A stretch of 64,000 nucleotides of DNA from Allium sativum (Eukaryota > Streptophyta > Magnoliopsida > Asparagales > Amaryllidaceae), in assembly GCA_030737875.1 (NCBI GenBank), contig CM060923.1, positions 35,394,501-35,458,500 of the forward strand. Direction: 5' to 3'. A program made the position numbers and the translations under genes. This document shows, in pieces, positions 1-11,129 of this stretch (position 1 is its first letter; every line of letters starts with the position of its first letter). The notes beneath the pieces were generated by a model. That model worked only from the letters and a program-made list of their open reading frames with translations. It was not told the DNA's origin and made no database searches.

Positions 1-1846
1 TCAGCGTTTTTAAACGAAAATAAATTCTGGAAAAATGTTTATAAATTCATAAATAATGTTTTAGACCTCTGATATGAGTTTGGGTTAATTTGGATAAATT
101 TTGCTAATCATATGCTTAAACATGATTAAGAGGGATTAAGGGAAAACGTGGGGTTTTGGCTATGTTTGATCCATTTTATCATATCATATGGTTGTTTTGG
201 TGTTTGAGGTCACTTGTATGTGTTGTTATGACTCTTTGGTATGCTTTGTGATTGATTTCAATAGTTAGAATGGTCGAAAACGTCGTCGAGAGACGTATAA
301 ACACTTGTTGGAAAGTCTCAGGAAAACTGCAGGTTCTCGGATCGGATCGGAGGAGGGGCTCGGATCGGAAATGGCGATTGGGCAAAGACTCCGAACCGAA
401 CCGGAGATTGGTGCGACGCATTTGGCAAAAAGGAAGGCCATGTGTGTGGAACTGGATCGGATCGGCTGAAGGCAAGGTGAACGGATCGGAGGGCAACAAC
501 GGACCGGAATATAGGAAATAGGATCGGATCGGATTGGCATAGGGGGACGGAACCAGATAAGGTAACCAGAGCTGGAGCGAAGAATAGAAGGGTGAAGCAA
601 CTCGACCCGACCCGGAGTAGACGCTCGACCCGACCCGCTTGAAGGACTCGACCCGACCCGATGTATACTGGGGCAACCTGAAGGATTTCGACCCGAACTG
701 GCGTAGCTTAGGATAACCGACCCGAACCGATGATGAAGAATGAGCATGGATCCGAACCGAATCCAAGAGCAAAGAAGGAAGAACCGAACCGACCAGTATT
801 GACCAATAACCCGAAATGCAAAGGTAGTTCAAGTGGAAGTTCGAGCTCAGGATCCAGACGGGAACCAATGAGTTCACTTCGTGATTGGGCTTTGCTGCGG
901 GACGCGTGCTAAGGAGTTGTCGATGTCTATGACTTTGGATCACTAGGTGTTGGAGGTAGAGAGACAAACTCGGGCTTTGGATATGGTGCGACTAGGGAGC
1001 TACCTACCAATGGAGTGGGGTCATGGAAACGTTGGACGTGATCCCATAGGTTTGGCGTTGGTGGTAGTAGGAATGGACATAGTCGTACAAAGTCGAGTTC
1101 TGTCGTTTTAGTAAAGTGCTCTAGTGATCGAAGAAGTGGATGTCGTATGCTTTACGCACTGAGTGAGAGATGCGAGGATGGTTGCTATGCTTGGTTGTTT
1201 GACATACACATCCCCACCCCCGTATATTTACACACCATATGTTAGTGATATCTTAGAGTATTGTACCGTGTAGTACTAACTCTTTGATTGCAGGTCCAGG
1301 TTCAGGTATGACTTAGTATACCTGTTATTATTCTGTTTATGCTTACTACCACTCATACCAGACTGATGTCTGACCCAGAGTTTTATGTTTCTTCTTATTA
1401 CTCTGGGTGCTCACACGAGCAGACTAGAGACAGGGATAGCTGGTAGTGCGCTTGGTAGATGGACTGAAGACGAGCAGGAGGCTCCACGTATGATATATAG
1501 TTATTCTCCCTGTGTCGTGATCGGTATCTACTTTGGGCATTAGTAGCATACCTATTTTGCTTATCTTAGAGACAGTATTTTGAAGTTGTAATAAGCTGTA
1601 TTTGATATTTCCGCTACTCTGATGATGTTAGTTCAAGTTTTCAGCTTATGCACTGTCTCATCTGTTTTATGTCAAGTATATGTTGGCTATTATATTTTAT
1701 TCCATGCGCTGTGAGACATATTACAGGTTCTTTATTTGGTTCCTCTTCTTTCTTTCTCTTCTTTGGCGACCGTCCCATGCCAATTGGACATGTGTACAAC
1801 GCATAATTGGAGTAAAACGTCGGTTGGTGCGGGGCGGGACGTCACA
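1..1846 (+). repeat. Tekay-1 5' LTR, 3' part
   Basis: This stretch is a near-identical copy of 7289-9135. It ends in ...GACGTCACA at 1846, directly before the PBS. It contains the CGGATCGG and CTCGACCCGACCCG arrays (about 331-725), a CCAGAGT/ACTCTGG hairpin (1372-1410) and an ACTCTGATGATG motif near 1615. The long minus-strand and plus-strand reading frames inside it occur identically in both LTRs and are by-products of the repeat arrays. Confidence 0.95.
331..725 (+). repeat. GC-rich short-motif arrays in the Tekay-1 LTR
   Basis: About 331-540 is dense in GGATCGGATCGG-type motifs. CTCGACCCGACCCG then recurs at 601, 623 and 646 (22-23 bp apart), followed by weaker CGACCCGAAC copies near 688 and 716 and CCGAACCGA copies up to about 800. 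The same block is present in the 3' LTR at about 7620-8015. Confidence 0.85.
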
Positions 1847-1848
1847 CT

Positions 1849-1860
1849 TGGTATCAGAGC
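1849..1860 (+). other. Tekay-1 primer-binding site
   Basis: TGGTATCAGAGC starts two bases after the 5' LTR. It is the standard plant PBS complementary to the 3' end of initiator-Met tRNA and primes minus-strand DNA synthesis. Confidence 0.93.
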
Positions 1861-2033
1861 TCTAGGTTGCGTAATTCACCTAGGGAAAGACACTAGGGAG
1901 AGATAGTACGTATATGAGAGCGCGTATTTGTGATTATTTTGGTTTTCAAAAGCTATATCTATGTATAGTATTAGTATGTTTAAGAGTGAAGTCGCATTGC
2001 ACTGCACTGGCACCACTATGGAGATGGTTAATC

Positions 2034-2049
2034 GTTTTCTCTTTAACAG
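2034..2049 (+). promoter_or_regulatory. Candidate 3' splice site before gag
   Basis: A pyrimidine-rich run ending TTTAACAG stops 8 bases before the gag ATG at 2058. Paired with the AAG|GTGAGT donor of the LTR (7231 in the 3' copy, just outside the window in the 5' copy), it would remove a roughly 2.1-kb leader intron that contains the PBS. This is an inference from sequence; no transcript evidence is available. Confidence 0.5.
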
Positions 2050-2057
2050 ATTTGACG

Positions 2058-2822
2058 ATGAGCCGAGGAAGAGGTGCTGGTAGAGGGGCCAATAATGGGA
2101 ATCCCCCTGACATGAGGGCTATGTTTACCAACCTCATGAGAGAGATGCTTGTGGATATTCAGAGGGAGGCTCCTAATGTTGCCAATGCTGGAGGTGCAGC
2201 GGTGCAAGCGCCTAGGGCCGATTTCGCCAAGCTGAGCAAGGATTACACTAATCTTGGTGGAAAGCCGTTTCACGGAACAGAGTCGGCCACGGATGTTCAG
2301 GATTGGTTGGATAGTTGCGACCGTATCTTCGACGATTTGGGTATCGAGGATGCGATGAAGAGAAGGCTTGCGTCTCGTCAGCTGCAAGGACGAGCGATGA
2401 ATTGGTGGAATGCTATTAGGGCAGCCACACCAGAAGATCAAGTTACTTGGGATCAGTTTAAAGCTCGCTTTAGCGACAAGTATATCCCAGCTGCCCAGAA
2501 GTCGGAATTGTTTAGGAAGTTCTTGGAGCTTAAGCAGAATGGGAGGGCAGTATCGGATTATGTTGCTGAGTTCGACACTTTGTCAAAGTATGGGTTATCT
2601 CTAATTGATACTCCCGAAAAGAAAAATGAGAGGTTCATCACTGGTTTGGATGAATACTTAGGGGAGAGGCTGATTAATCACATCGATGAGACGTTTGAGT
2701 CGATCGTGGGAAAAGCTTTGAGGTCAGAAAGTCTTTACCCTAAGCCGAAGACTGGGGTTGTTGCTGCATCTGCTGAAGAGCCAAAGCCGCAAGCAAGCGG
2801 TGGAGGCAAGAATAACTCTTAG
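2058..2822 (+). CDS. gag: Tekay-1 Gag, nucleocapsid part beyond a stop
   Basis: This encodes the structural Gag protein that forms the cytoplasmic virus-like particle. The start at 2058 was chosen because it opens with an Arg/Gly-rich N terminus directly after the splice-acceptor-like site; the frame is also open further upstream to 1914 but with no Gag-like sequence. The middle holds the retrotransposon Gag domain (the WLDSCDRIFDDLG, MNWWNAI and FLELKQNGRAVSDYVAEF stretches). A TAG at 2820-2822 ends it, but the same frame continues into two CCHC zinc knuckles: C-X2-C-X4-H-X4-C at 2883-2924 and again at 2949-2990. Gag and pol were therefore one polyprotein frame, and the TAG is either a single CAG-to-TAG nonsense change or, less likely, a read-through codon. 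Confidence 0.9.
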   Translation: MSRGRGAGRGANNGNPPDMRAMFTNLMREMLVDIQREAPNVANAGGAAVQAPRADFAKLSKDYTNLGGKPFHGTESATDVQDWLDSCDRIFDDLGIEDAMKRRLASRQLQGRAMNWWNAIRAATPEDQVTWDQFKARFSDKYIPAAQKSELFRKFLELKQNGRAVSDYVAEFDTLSKYGLSLIDTPEKKNERFITGLDEYLGERLINHIDETFESIVGKALRSESLYPKPKTGVVAASAEEPKPQASGGGKNNS

Positions 2823-5800
2823 AATAAGAGGAAGCAGAACCAAGCTAAGGATGGCCAGAAGAAAAGCAGGAAAGAAGTCGAGTGCTTCAAATGTGGAAAG
2901 AAGGGCCATTATGCAAGGGAATGTAGGGCCAAGACAGTGGGAAAGAAGTGCTTTAACTGTGGCCAAGAGGGACATTTTAAGGATAAGTGCCCGCAACCTC
3001 TGAAGGAGAATCAGATTGTGAAAGCATATGCCATCAACGCTGTTCCTTCTTCGTCGAATGCCCCAACTGCGGCGGAGAAAGGAAAGGGAGTCGTCATTCA
3101 AGGTATGCTTTCCATTTATGATCTTCCTGTTAGAGTTTTGTTCGATACCGGGGCTTCCCATTCCTTCATATCTAGTGACCTGGTAGATAGGTTGGGATTG
3201 GAACCCGAGTTAGTCGATAGACCATTAGCTGTGACGAACCCGATTGGTGGTTCAACAAACCTCAGTATGATCTGTCGTAATGTGGTCTTATCGAGTCATG
3301 GATGTATGTTTGTTTGTGATTGCTTTGTTTTGGGCTTTACTGGGTATGGCATTATTTTGGGAGTCGATTGGCTCCAAAGATACGGGGTGGTGGTAGACTG
3401 TGAGGGCTTTTTGGTGACAGTTAGGGCGGATGATGGGCGGAGGGTGGTGTTTGGTAATCTACCCTGTGATGGGGTAATGGCTAGTTTTGTAAATTCCCTC
3501 GACATTCCGCATGATGAGTTATCAGGTTTGCCCGTGGTTGGCCAGTACCCGGACATCTTCGAGGAAGTGACCGGACTTCCACCACACCGAGAGATTGAGT
3601 TTCGTATTGATTTAGTGAAAGATGCCAGACCTATAGTGATGCCACTTCGTCGTATGGCACCACGAGAACAGCGAGAGCTCGAGGTGCAAGTTAGCGATCT
3701 TATGAAGAAGGGATTTATTAGAAGAAGTGTTTCCGAGTGGGGAGCACCAGTTGTGTTTGCTACTAAGGCAGATGGTTCCCTTCGATTGTGTGTGGACTAT
3801 CGCGAGTTAAATAAGGTGACGAGGAAGAATAAGTATCCTCTACCACGGATAGATGATTTGTTTGATCAACTGGAAGGAGCGAGAGTGTTCTCCCAGTTGG
3901 ACCTCGCGACAGGATTTCATCAGCTCCGTGTAGCAGCTGATAGTATAGCTAAAACGGCATTTAGGACGCCGTCTGGGTTCTATGAGTGGTTGGTCATGCC
4001 ATTCGGGTTGACCAATGCACCAGCATACTTCGTGGATCTTATGAATAGAGTATTCAGAGACCAACTGAATAAGTTTGTTCTTGTGTTCGTAGATGATATC
4101 CTTGTTTACTCGAGGACAGAAGAGGAACACAAGGAGCATTTGAGAATTGTGTTGGAGGTGTTGAGAAGACACCAATTGAAAGCGAAGTTCTCTAAGTGTC
4201 ACTTCTGGAGGAGAGAAGTGAGATTCTTGGGCCATGTTGTTTCAGAGAATGGTATTGCCGTGGACCCTGCAAAGGTGGCTACGGTACAAGATTGGTCTGC
4301 GCCCAAGAATGCAAAGGACGTAAGAAGTTTCTTGGGGTTAGCTGGATATTATCGTAAGTTTATCAAAGACTTCTCCAAGACAGCGGCACCGTTGACTCAG
4401 TTGACTAAGAAGAATCAAGCCTTCGTTTGGGACGGAGGGTGTGAAAATGCATTCAAGAGTCTAAAGGAAAAGTTGACGCGTGCGCCAGTGTTGGTCAATC
4501 CTAAGGGAAATGAAGAGATGACGTTATACACGGATGCTTGTGGTACCGGATTGGGTGCGGTATTGATGCAAGGAGGTAGGGTTGTAGCTTATGCTAGTCG
4601 ACAGCTAAAGCCACATGAGAAGAAGTATCCTACCCATGATTTGGAATTAGCAGCGATTGTATTTGCGATGAAGATGTGGAGACATTACCTCTTGGGAGAA
4701 AGGTTTGAGCTGTTTACCGATCATAAATCGTTAAAGTATCTCTTCTCCCAGAAAGATCTGAATCTCCGTCAGCAGAGATGGTTAGAGTTTTTGGCTTCGT
4801 ATGATTTTGACATCGCGTATACGCCTGGAAAGGGTAATGCGGTAGCCGATGCCTTGAGTAGGAGACATGCCAGCTTAGGGGCAATGTTTCTTGAATGGAA
4901 GCAGCTGGAGTATATTGCGGGGTTTGATTTCAGACCAAGGTGTGAATTGGATCCAGTTATATTATCTAGCTTGACGATCAGACCCACTTTGATTGAGAGG
5001 ATTGGTTCCAGTCAAAGGAACGACCCTAATTTATTGGAAGTCATCTCCAAGTTGGAAATGAATGTCGATGGGGAGATGGACAAGTATGGGCTTGATCGAG
5101 ATGGATGGCTTCGGAAGAATGGAAAGCTTGTTGTACCCAATGTCAATGGATTGAGGGATGAAGTGCTTAGAGAATGTCATCACTCAAAATTGACTATACA
5201 CCCCGGTGGTAATAAGATGTATAGAGACATGAGACAGATTTACTACTGGGAAGGGATGAAAAGAGACGTTGGGAAGTTTATATCCAAATGCATGAATTGC
5301 CAGCTAGTTAAAGCCGAGCAAAAGAAGCCTAGTGGGTTGATGCAACCATTAGAAATTCCCGAATGGAAATGGGAGCAAGTCTCGATGGATTTCATCGATG
5401 GTTTACCAAGGACTAGATCGGGATATGATAGCATTTGGGTAATTGTGGATCGACTGACCAAGAGTGCGAGATTTATACCAGTTAAGTCGAACAGAACTGC
5501 AACTAAGTTAGCAGAACTATATATGAAGTGGGTAGTGAGATTTCATGGAGTACCCAAAGGCATTGTGAGTGACCGAGATCCGTTGTTTACTAGTGGATTT
5601 TGGAAGAGCTTACAAGAGGCTTTAGGATCAGAATTACATCTCAGTACCGCATATCATCCTCAGACCGACGGTCAGACGGAGAGGGTGAATCGGATATTGG
5701 AAGATCTCTTGAGGGCTTGTATATTGGATTTCGGTGGAGCATGGGATGACCATTTGCATCTAGTGGAGTTTGCATATAATAATAGCTACCAATCCAGTAT

Positions 5801-6434
5801 CGGTATGGCTCCATATGAAGCTTTGTACGGAAGACCGTGCAACTCACCATCATGTTGGATAGAGACTGGCGAGAAGTTTGTGCTTGGACCAGATGTGGTG
5901 AGAGAAACTTCCGATAAGATCAAGATCATTCAGCAACGAATGAAAGCTGCTCAGGATAGGCAGAAAAGCTATGCTGATAAGAGGAGAAGAGACTTGAAAT
6001 TCTCCGTTGGTGACTTGGTGTTTGTCAAGATCTCTCCGTTGAAAAGCGTGATACGATTTGGCAGGAGAGGCAAGTTGGCACCAAGATTTGTGGGTCCTTT
6101 CCAAGTTCTCGAGGAAGTTGGGAATTTGGCGTACAGAGTTGGCTTACCAGAGAAAATGGCAGGAGTTCACAACGTGTTTCATGTTTCCCAACTAAGGAAG
6201 TTCGTTCACGACTCAAATGTGACTATTTCACCTGATCAGTTAGAGGACTTCGAAGTAGAACCTGAGGCGGTTGAGAACCGCAAGCCGATTCGTATTGTGG
6301 GGCATGATACGAAACAACTTCGAAGAAAGTCGGTGAAGCTAGTCAAAGTTCAGTGGGGCGAGGACGAAAATGATTGTGCTTGGGAGACAGAGGAAAGCGT
6401 TAGAAAGGCTTATCCAGAACTCTTTGCCTGGTAA
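2823..6434 (+). CDS. pol: Tekay-1 Pol: PR, RT, RNase H, integrase, chromodomain-like tail
   Basis: The frame is open from 2823 and the first in-frame ATG is at 2937. In order it shows two CCHC zinc knuckles; an aspartic protease with DTGA (about 3144) in [12 protein letters not shown]; reverse transcriptase with FVDD at 4086-4097; RNase H with TDACGTGLG; an integrase HHCC zinc finger ([11 protein letters not shown] ... CMNCQ); and an integrase core with DFIDG, SDRDPLF and [10 protein letters not shown] supplying D, D and E. The last 60 or so residues ([17 protein letters not shown] ... YPELF) match the chromodomain-like tail typical of Tekay/Del chromoviruses, which is thought to steer integration to particular chromatin. 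All visible catalytic residues are intact, so apart from the upstream TAG the copy looks functional. Confidence 0.95.
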   Translation, partial: NKRKQNQAKDGQKKSRKEVECFKCGKKGHYARECRAKTVGKKCFNCGQEGHFKDKCPQPLKENQIVKAYAINAVPSSSNAPTAAEKGKGVVIQGMLSIYDLPVRVLFDTGASHSFISSDLVDRLGLEPELVDRPLAVTNPIGGSTNLSMICRNVVLSSHGCMFVCDCFVLGFTGYGIILGVDWLQRYGVVVDCEGFLVTVRADDGRRVVFGNLPCDGVMASFVNSLDIPHDELSGLPVVGQYPDIFEEVTGLPPHREIEFRIDLVKDARPIVMPLRRMAPREQRELEVQVSDLMKKGFIRRSVSEWGAPVVFATKADGSLRLCVDYRELNKVTRKNKYPLPRIDDLFDQLEGARVFSQLDLATGFHQLRVAADSIAKTAFRTPSGFYEWLVMPFGLTNAPAYFVDLMNRVFRDQLNKFVLVFVDDILVYSRTEEEHKEHLRIVLEVLRRHQLKAKFSKCHFWRREVRFLGHVVSENGIAVDPAKVATVQDWSAPKNAKDVRSFLGLAGYYRKFIKDFSKTAAPLTQLTKKNQAFVWDGGCENAFKSLKEKLTRAPVLVNPKGNEEMTLYTDACGTGLGAVLMQGGRVVAYASRQLKPHEKKYPTHDLELAAIVFAMKMWRHYLLGERFELFTDHKSLKYLFSQKDLNLRQQRWLEFLASYDFDIAYTPGKGNAVADALSRRHASLGAMFLEWKQLEYIAGFDFRPRCELDPVILSSLTIRPTLIERIGSSQRNDPNLLEVISKLEMNVDGEMDKYGLDRDGWLRKNGKLVVPNVNGLRDEVLRECHHSKLTIHPGGNKMYRDMRQIYYWEGMKRDVGKFISKCMNCQLVKAEQKKPSGLMQPLEIPEWKWEQVSMDFIDGLPRTRSGYDSIWVIVDRLTKSARFIPVKSNRTATKLAELYMKWVVRFHGVPKGIVSDRDPLFTSGFWKSLQEALGSELHLSTAYHPQTDGQTERVNRILEDLLRACILDFGGAWDDHLHLVEFAYNNSYQSSIGMAPYEALYGRPCNSPSCWIETGEKFVLGPDVVRETSDKIKIIQQRMKAAQDRQKSYADKRRRDLKFSVGDLVFVKISPLKSVIRFGRRGKLAPRFVGPFQVLEEVGNLAYRVGLPEKMAGVHNVFHVSQLRKFVHDSNVTISPDQLEDFEVEPEAVENRKPIRIVGHDTKQLRRKSVKLVKVQWGEDENDCAWETEESVRKAYPELFAW

Positions 6435-6579
6435 GATTTACTTTGCGATTTAGTTATTCCGCATGCTAGGATAGACTTGTTTTGCTTGTTTTTGCATGTT
6501 TGATGATTGTTTTATGATTGATAGGCATGCGGGACCCTTGTGTGTGTTTTGATTAGGGAATTTCGGGGGCGAAATTTCT

Positions 6580-6593
6580 TAAGGGGGGAAGAG
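6580..6593 (+). other. Tekay-1 polypurine tract
   Basis: AAGGGGGGAAGAG lies directly before the 3' LTR start TGTAACG at 6594. Its position and composition are those of the primer for plus-strand DNA synthesis. Confidence 0.92.
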
Positions 6594-6980
6594 TGTAACG
6601 ACCCGTATTCTATACATCATAGGATTGTAGAATATTTATTTCTTTCCCGTGTGAAGTCGTATGGTCATATAACTTTAGGAAACATTTATTTGAGTCATTT
6701 CCCCTGTTCATGATTTTTGTTGATTTTTAAATGACCATTTTACCCCTAGTTGGTACTGTTTTGGCCATAACTTTTGATAGGGAAGGAATTTTGACCTGAA
6801 ACTACTTCCATTAGATTCGTTTGATGGTTTCTCTTTCCGTAGAGTGGTCATAATAGCCAAACGGACTTACCGTTTGGGAGATATGGCTGAAACAAGGTTT
6901 GGAGGGTGAAAAACTGCATAATTGGGCTAAACCGGATAGTTAGCAATTGGGCCCATAAGGGGATTTCGGGGTTGGGGCTG

Positions 6981-6987
6981 TATAAGG
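6981..6987 (+). promoter_or_regulatory. Candidate TATA box in the Tekay-1 LTR
   Basis: TATAAGG follows GGGGCTG and precedes a pyrimidine-rich, A/C-rich leader (about 7010-7230) that ends at the donor-like site. This suggests transcription starts near 7010, about 415 bp into the LTR. Confidence 0.55.
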
Positions 6988-7227
6988 GTTGATTAGGGTT
7001 AGAAAATATCCTTTTAGTCATTTTTTTCAGCCACCACTTCATTTCATAGAACCCTATTAATGGCCTCCAACCTCTAAATCACTCCAAACCACTCTAAACT
7101 TGAAGAAAAGAGATTAGCAACGACAAATCAAGGCAAATCAACACCAAATCGGGATTAGAGCTGCTACAACACCTTGTTATCCTCACCAAATCAGAGATTT
7201 ATTTCGGATTTTGTTTTATTTGTGGCT

Positions 7228-7236
7228 AAGGTGAGT
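7228..7236 (+). promoter_or_regulatory. Candidate 5' splice site in the Tekay-1 LTR
   Basis: AAG|GTGAGT is a near-perfect plant splice donor at the end of the putative leader. The equivalent position in the 5' LTR is about 58 bp left of the window. Similar sites occur at the end of the leader in the LTRs of A, B, C and D. Confidence 0.5.
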
Positions 7237-9577
7237 GATTAGCTTGCTTTTTGCACTAATTATGGTTATTCGGGGTGATTAGTGCTAATCAGCGTTTTTA
7301 AACGAAAATAAATTCTGGAAAAATGTTTATAAATTCATAAATAATGTTTTAGACCTCTGATATGAGTTTGGGTTAATTTGGATAAATTTTGCTAATCATA
7401 TGCTTAAACATGATTAAGAGGGATTAAGGGAAAACGTGGGGTTTTGGCTATGTTTGATCCATTTTTATCATATCATATGGTTGTTTTGGTGTTTGAGGTC
7501 ACTTGTATGTGTTGTTATGACTCTTTGGTATGCTTTGTGATTGATTTCAATAGTTAGAATGGTCGAAAACGTCGTCGAGAGACGTATAAACACTTGTTGG
7601 AAAGTCTCAGGAAAACTGCAGGTTCTCGGATCGGATCGGAGGAGGGGCTCGGATCGGAAATGGCGATTGGGCAAAGACTCCGAACCGAACCGGAGATTGG
7701 TGCGACGCATTTGGCAAAAAGGAAGGCCATGTGTGTGGAACTGGATCGGATCGGCTGAAGGCAAGGTGAACGGATCGGAGGGCAACAACGGACCGGAATA
7801 TAGGAAATAGGATCGGATCGGATTGGCATAGGGGGACGGAACCAGATAAGGTAACCAGAGCTGGAGCGAAGAATAGAAGGGTGAAGCAACTCGACCCGAC
7901 CCGGAGTAGACGCTCGACCCGACCCGCTTGAAGGACTCGACCCGACCCGATGTATACTGGGGCAACCTGAAGGATTTCGACCCGAACTGGCGTAGCTTAG
8001 GATAACCGACCCGAACCGATGATGAAGAATGAGCATGGATCCGAACCGAATCCAAGAGCAAAGAAGGAAGAACCGAACCGACCAGTATTGACCAATAACC
8101 CGAAATGCAAAGGTAGTTCAAGTGGAAGTTCGAGCTCAGGATCCAGACGGGAACCAATGAGTTCACTTCGTGATTGGGCTTTGCTGCGGGACGCGTGCTA
8201 AGGAGTTGTCGATGTCTATGACTTTGGATCACTAGGTGTTGGAGGTAGAGAGACAAACTCGGGCTTTGGATATGGTGCGACTAGGGAGCTACCTACCAAT
8301 GGAGTGGGGTCATGGAAACGTTGGACGTGATCCCATAGGTTTGGCGTTGGTGGTAGTAGGAATGGACATAGTCGTACAAAGTCGAGTTCTGTCGTTTTAG
8401 TAAAGTGCTCTAGTGATCGAAGAAGTGGATGTCGTATGCTTTACGCACTGAGTGAGAGATGTGAGGATGGTTGCTATGCTTGGTTGTTTGACATACACAT
8501 CCCCACCCCCGTATATTTACACACCATATGTTAGTGATATCTTAGAGTATTGTACCGTGTAGTACTAACTCTTTGATTGCAGGTCCAGGTTCAGGTATGA
8601 CTTAGTATACCTGTTATTATTCTGTTTATGCTTGCTACCACTCATACCAGACTGATGTCTGACCCAGAGTTTTATGTTTCTTCTTATTACTCTGGGTGCT
8701 CACACGAGCAGACTAGAGACAGGGATAGCTGGTAGTGCGCTTGGTAGATGGACTGAAGACGAGCAGGAGGCTCCACGTATGATATATAGTTATTCTCCCT
8801 GTGTCGTGATCGGTATCTACTTTGGGCATTAGTAGCATACCTATTTTGCTTATCTTAGAGACAGTATTTTGAAGTTGTAATAAGCTGTATTTGATATTTC
8901 CGCTACTCTGATGATGTTAGTTCAAGTTTTCAGCTTATGCACTGTCTCATCTGTTTTATGTCAAGTATATGTTGGCTATTATATTTTATTCCATGCGCTG
9001 TGAGACATATTACAGGTTCTTTATTTGGTTCCTCTTCTTTCTTTCTCTTCTTTGGCGACCGTCCCATGCCAATTGGACATGTGTACAGCGCATAATTGGA
9101 GTAAAACGTCGGTTGGTGCGGGGCGGGACGTCACAATAGTTTTGTTTTAATTTAATCGGAAAATCCAATCCTTCGCTTGTGACATTCAAGAGTCAGATGT
9201 TGCATTTAGACAATGGTTTTGATCCTGGATGTTGTTTGGAGGGCTTTCACATTTGGTATTAATAATGTGACACAGAGTTATATTATGAAAGGGATAATCT
9301 AACATTTCGACACTGTATCATTCATTATGCATCTTTCATTCTATATTCCATACGGTGTGTGGACTTATATTATAATAGGTTTACAAAGACCTTCCTTTAT
9401 GCTTAGTTTACCGACTTAATACCCTCACTTTTTTGTGTTTTACAGACAGAGTAGCCCTACAAAATCTGGAGAAGCCCTTAACATTGGAGAGAGTTTTCAT
9501 ATAAAAGACTTCCTTATGTCGAATTGCTGCCAGATTTGCCAGCATTGCCAGCTTTGCTGCATTACTTAAGATAAACA

Positions 9578-9667
9578 GATGTAATTCAGAGTTGCCCCAT
9601 ACAAGTACAAGTGCACAACTTATCTGAATCAGCTACTCTGGTGACTCCTGATGATATAGTGCAAAAG
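9578..9667 (+). pseudogene. Exon-like fragment, 30 codons, unrecognised
   Basis: An uninterrupted 30-codon frame includes HNLSESATLVTPDDIVQK and ends directly at a GT (AAAAG|GTACAA), as an exon before an intron would. The preceding 9440-9540 stretch is also protein-like but has a stop. I do not recognise the family. It may be a gene fragment captured by a transposon or remnant host sequence. Confidence 0.3.
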
Positions 9668-11017
9668 GTACAAATTTTTGGGGAAGTTATTTAGTTGGTC
9701 TTTATAGACAAATCGTTGTCTTATTCAACAGTTATGTATTATCCACACAGAAATTTCAGTCACCCCGACCACTTCATTATTAGTTTCTATATCCAATTAA
9801 TTACCATGATTTCCTGTATTGGTCTGATCTACACTAGTAGGTGTTCACTCTTACCCAAAGGCTTTGGTTGTTTTTCAGTCACATTATCCATCTCTATTCC
9901 TTCCATTCCTCCTGAATCGTCCGAATTAACCTTTATATTTTATTTCATTCGTTCTCAATGTTTACATTTATAGCTATCACCACTTTACTATTTTGCACTT
10001 TGGTATAGCAGCATCCGCTTCTTCCTTAGTTTTGGTTCCATCATCAATGGATATGTTGTGTTTTGGTATCACAACATTTCTTGAAAAGTATGGGCTGCCT
10101 GCATTTTGCACTTGTAACACGTTGTCCTTGTTATTTAAATCCAACAATATATCAAATTTATTTAAAGTGGTTAAAGAATTCGGCTTCTTATTTTCACTAA
10201 CATCTACTTCTTTTGATTTGATGCTATTCAACCTTATTCAAAATTATGGACTGTGATATATTACTTGCCAAAAATAACTCTATATGAAATTACTTGCCAA
10301 AAAGACAATGCAATATATTGATTTTTAGCTCCTTGCTTTGTTTCGCTCATGATCCATAGTTTACAGTTTTGTAACAAAGCAGCGTAATAGAACTTGGGCT
10401 AATCATCCAAGAAGGAAGGCTTTGGTTGTATCCTCATGTTTTTAAATTAAATTGTAATGGGAAATGGAGAGATGTAGTTGTTTATATTGTCATCTAAACT
10501 AAAATAAATTTCTATGTTGAACTATCAAATTTGTTGAAAAATCAAAATTTAGCCAGAACTTCTTAAAAGCTTGTGTAAATGAAGGTTGTGTCTGGGCATG
10601 AGATATATTCGCTTCAGTGTGGGTGACGTAACCGACCACCAGGGCGGGCATAATCTTGTTAAGTGAGTTGCTCGCTTTTGTACAACTTTGGTTTTTCTTT
10701 TCTATTGTGTCCTACCAAAATGACATTAGCTTACCTTTTCTTTTGCTGAATGATATGTGTTTCTGTGCTGGTCCATCTTGAATGAACCTTTGATGAATAG
10801 AGTGTCTTACCGTTGACGACATTGGGTTTATGTTTACCTTTATCTCTATGTTGCTGGGTACATAATGGACTGATCTAAACCGACAGGGAAGCAGTATTAA
10901 AGAAAGCCGGTAATAAGTTAAATCCAGCAAGACACTGGTCGATCTACTAGAACTGAAGCGATAAACATATTATTATTTTTGGCCTGAAGCTATGTTTATT
11001 CATAGTGGTCCACACTT

Positions 11018-11129
11018 CAAGACTCAGTAGAAGGCTACAGCATGCTAATAACCAATTTCGAATCAGATAAATCCCTAAGTGAATATGCTAGCAAATTGGT
11101 AGCCATTGAAGCCTTAAATGTATTTCCAG
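11018..11129 (+). pseudogene. Exon-like fragment, 37 codons, unrecognised
   Basis: A frame without stops includes GYSMLITNFESDKSLSEYA and KLVAIEALNVFP, and it ends at CCAG|GTACAT, a plausible splice donor. Codon-level composition is unlike the AT-rich surroundings. The family is not recognised, and no acceptor is obvious upstream. Confidence 0.3.

Larger units (their letters stand above)
1..9135 (+). mobile_element. Tekay-1: Ty3/gypsy chromovirus, 5' end cut by window
   Basis: This is a nearly complete LTR retrotransposon read on the plus strand: partial 5' LTR (1-1846), PBS, gag, pol, PPT and full 3' LTR (6594-9135). Window base 1 aligns with base 7289 of the 3' LTR, so about 695 bp of the 5' LTR lie outside. 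The full element would be about 9.8 kb. The two LTR copies differ at only about four positions over 1.85 kb by eye, including a one-base indel, which indicates a recent insertion. Domain order PR-RT-RNase H-INT, a C-terminal chromodomain-like tail, a long LTR and an initiator-Met PBS fit the Tekay/Del clade. The TSD cannot be checked because the left end is missing; the right flank starts ATAGT. Confidence 0.95.
6594..9135 (+). repeat. Tekay-1 3' LTR (2542 bp)
   Basis: The LTR runs from TGTAACGACCC to GACGTCACA, directly after the PPT, and matches window bases 1-1846 in its 3' part. Landmarks are a TATA box at 6981, a GTGAGT donor-like site at 7231, GC-rich arrays at about 7620-8015, a hairpin at about 8661-8700 and an ACTCTGATGATG motif near 8905. 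Confidence 0.95.

Noticed and set aside
179..967. 262-residue minus-strand frame, repeated at 7468-8256
   Set aside because: It lies inside the Tekay-1 LTR in both copies, is created by the GATCGG/GACCCG arrays, and shows no protein-domain pattern.
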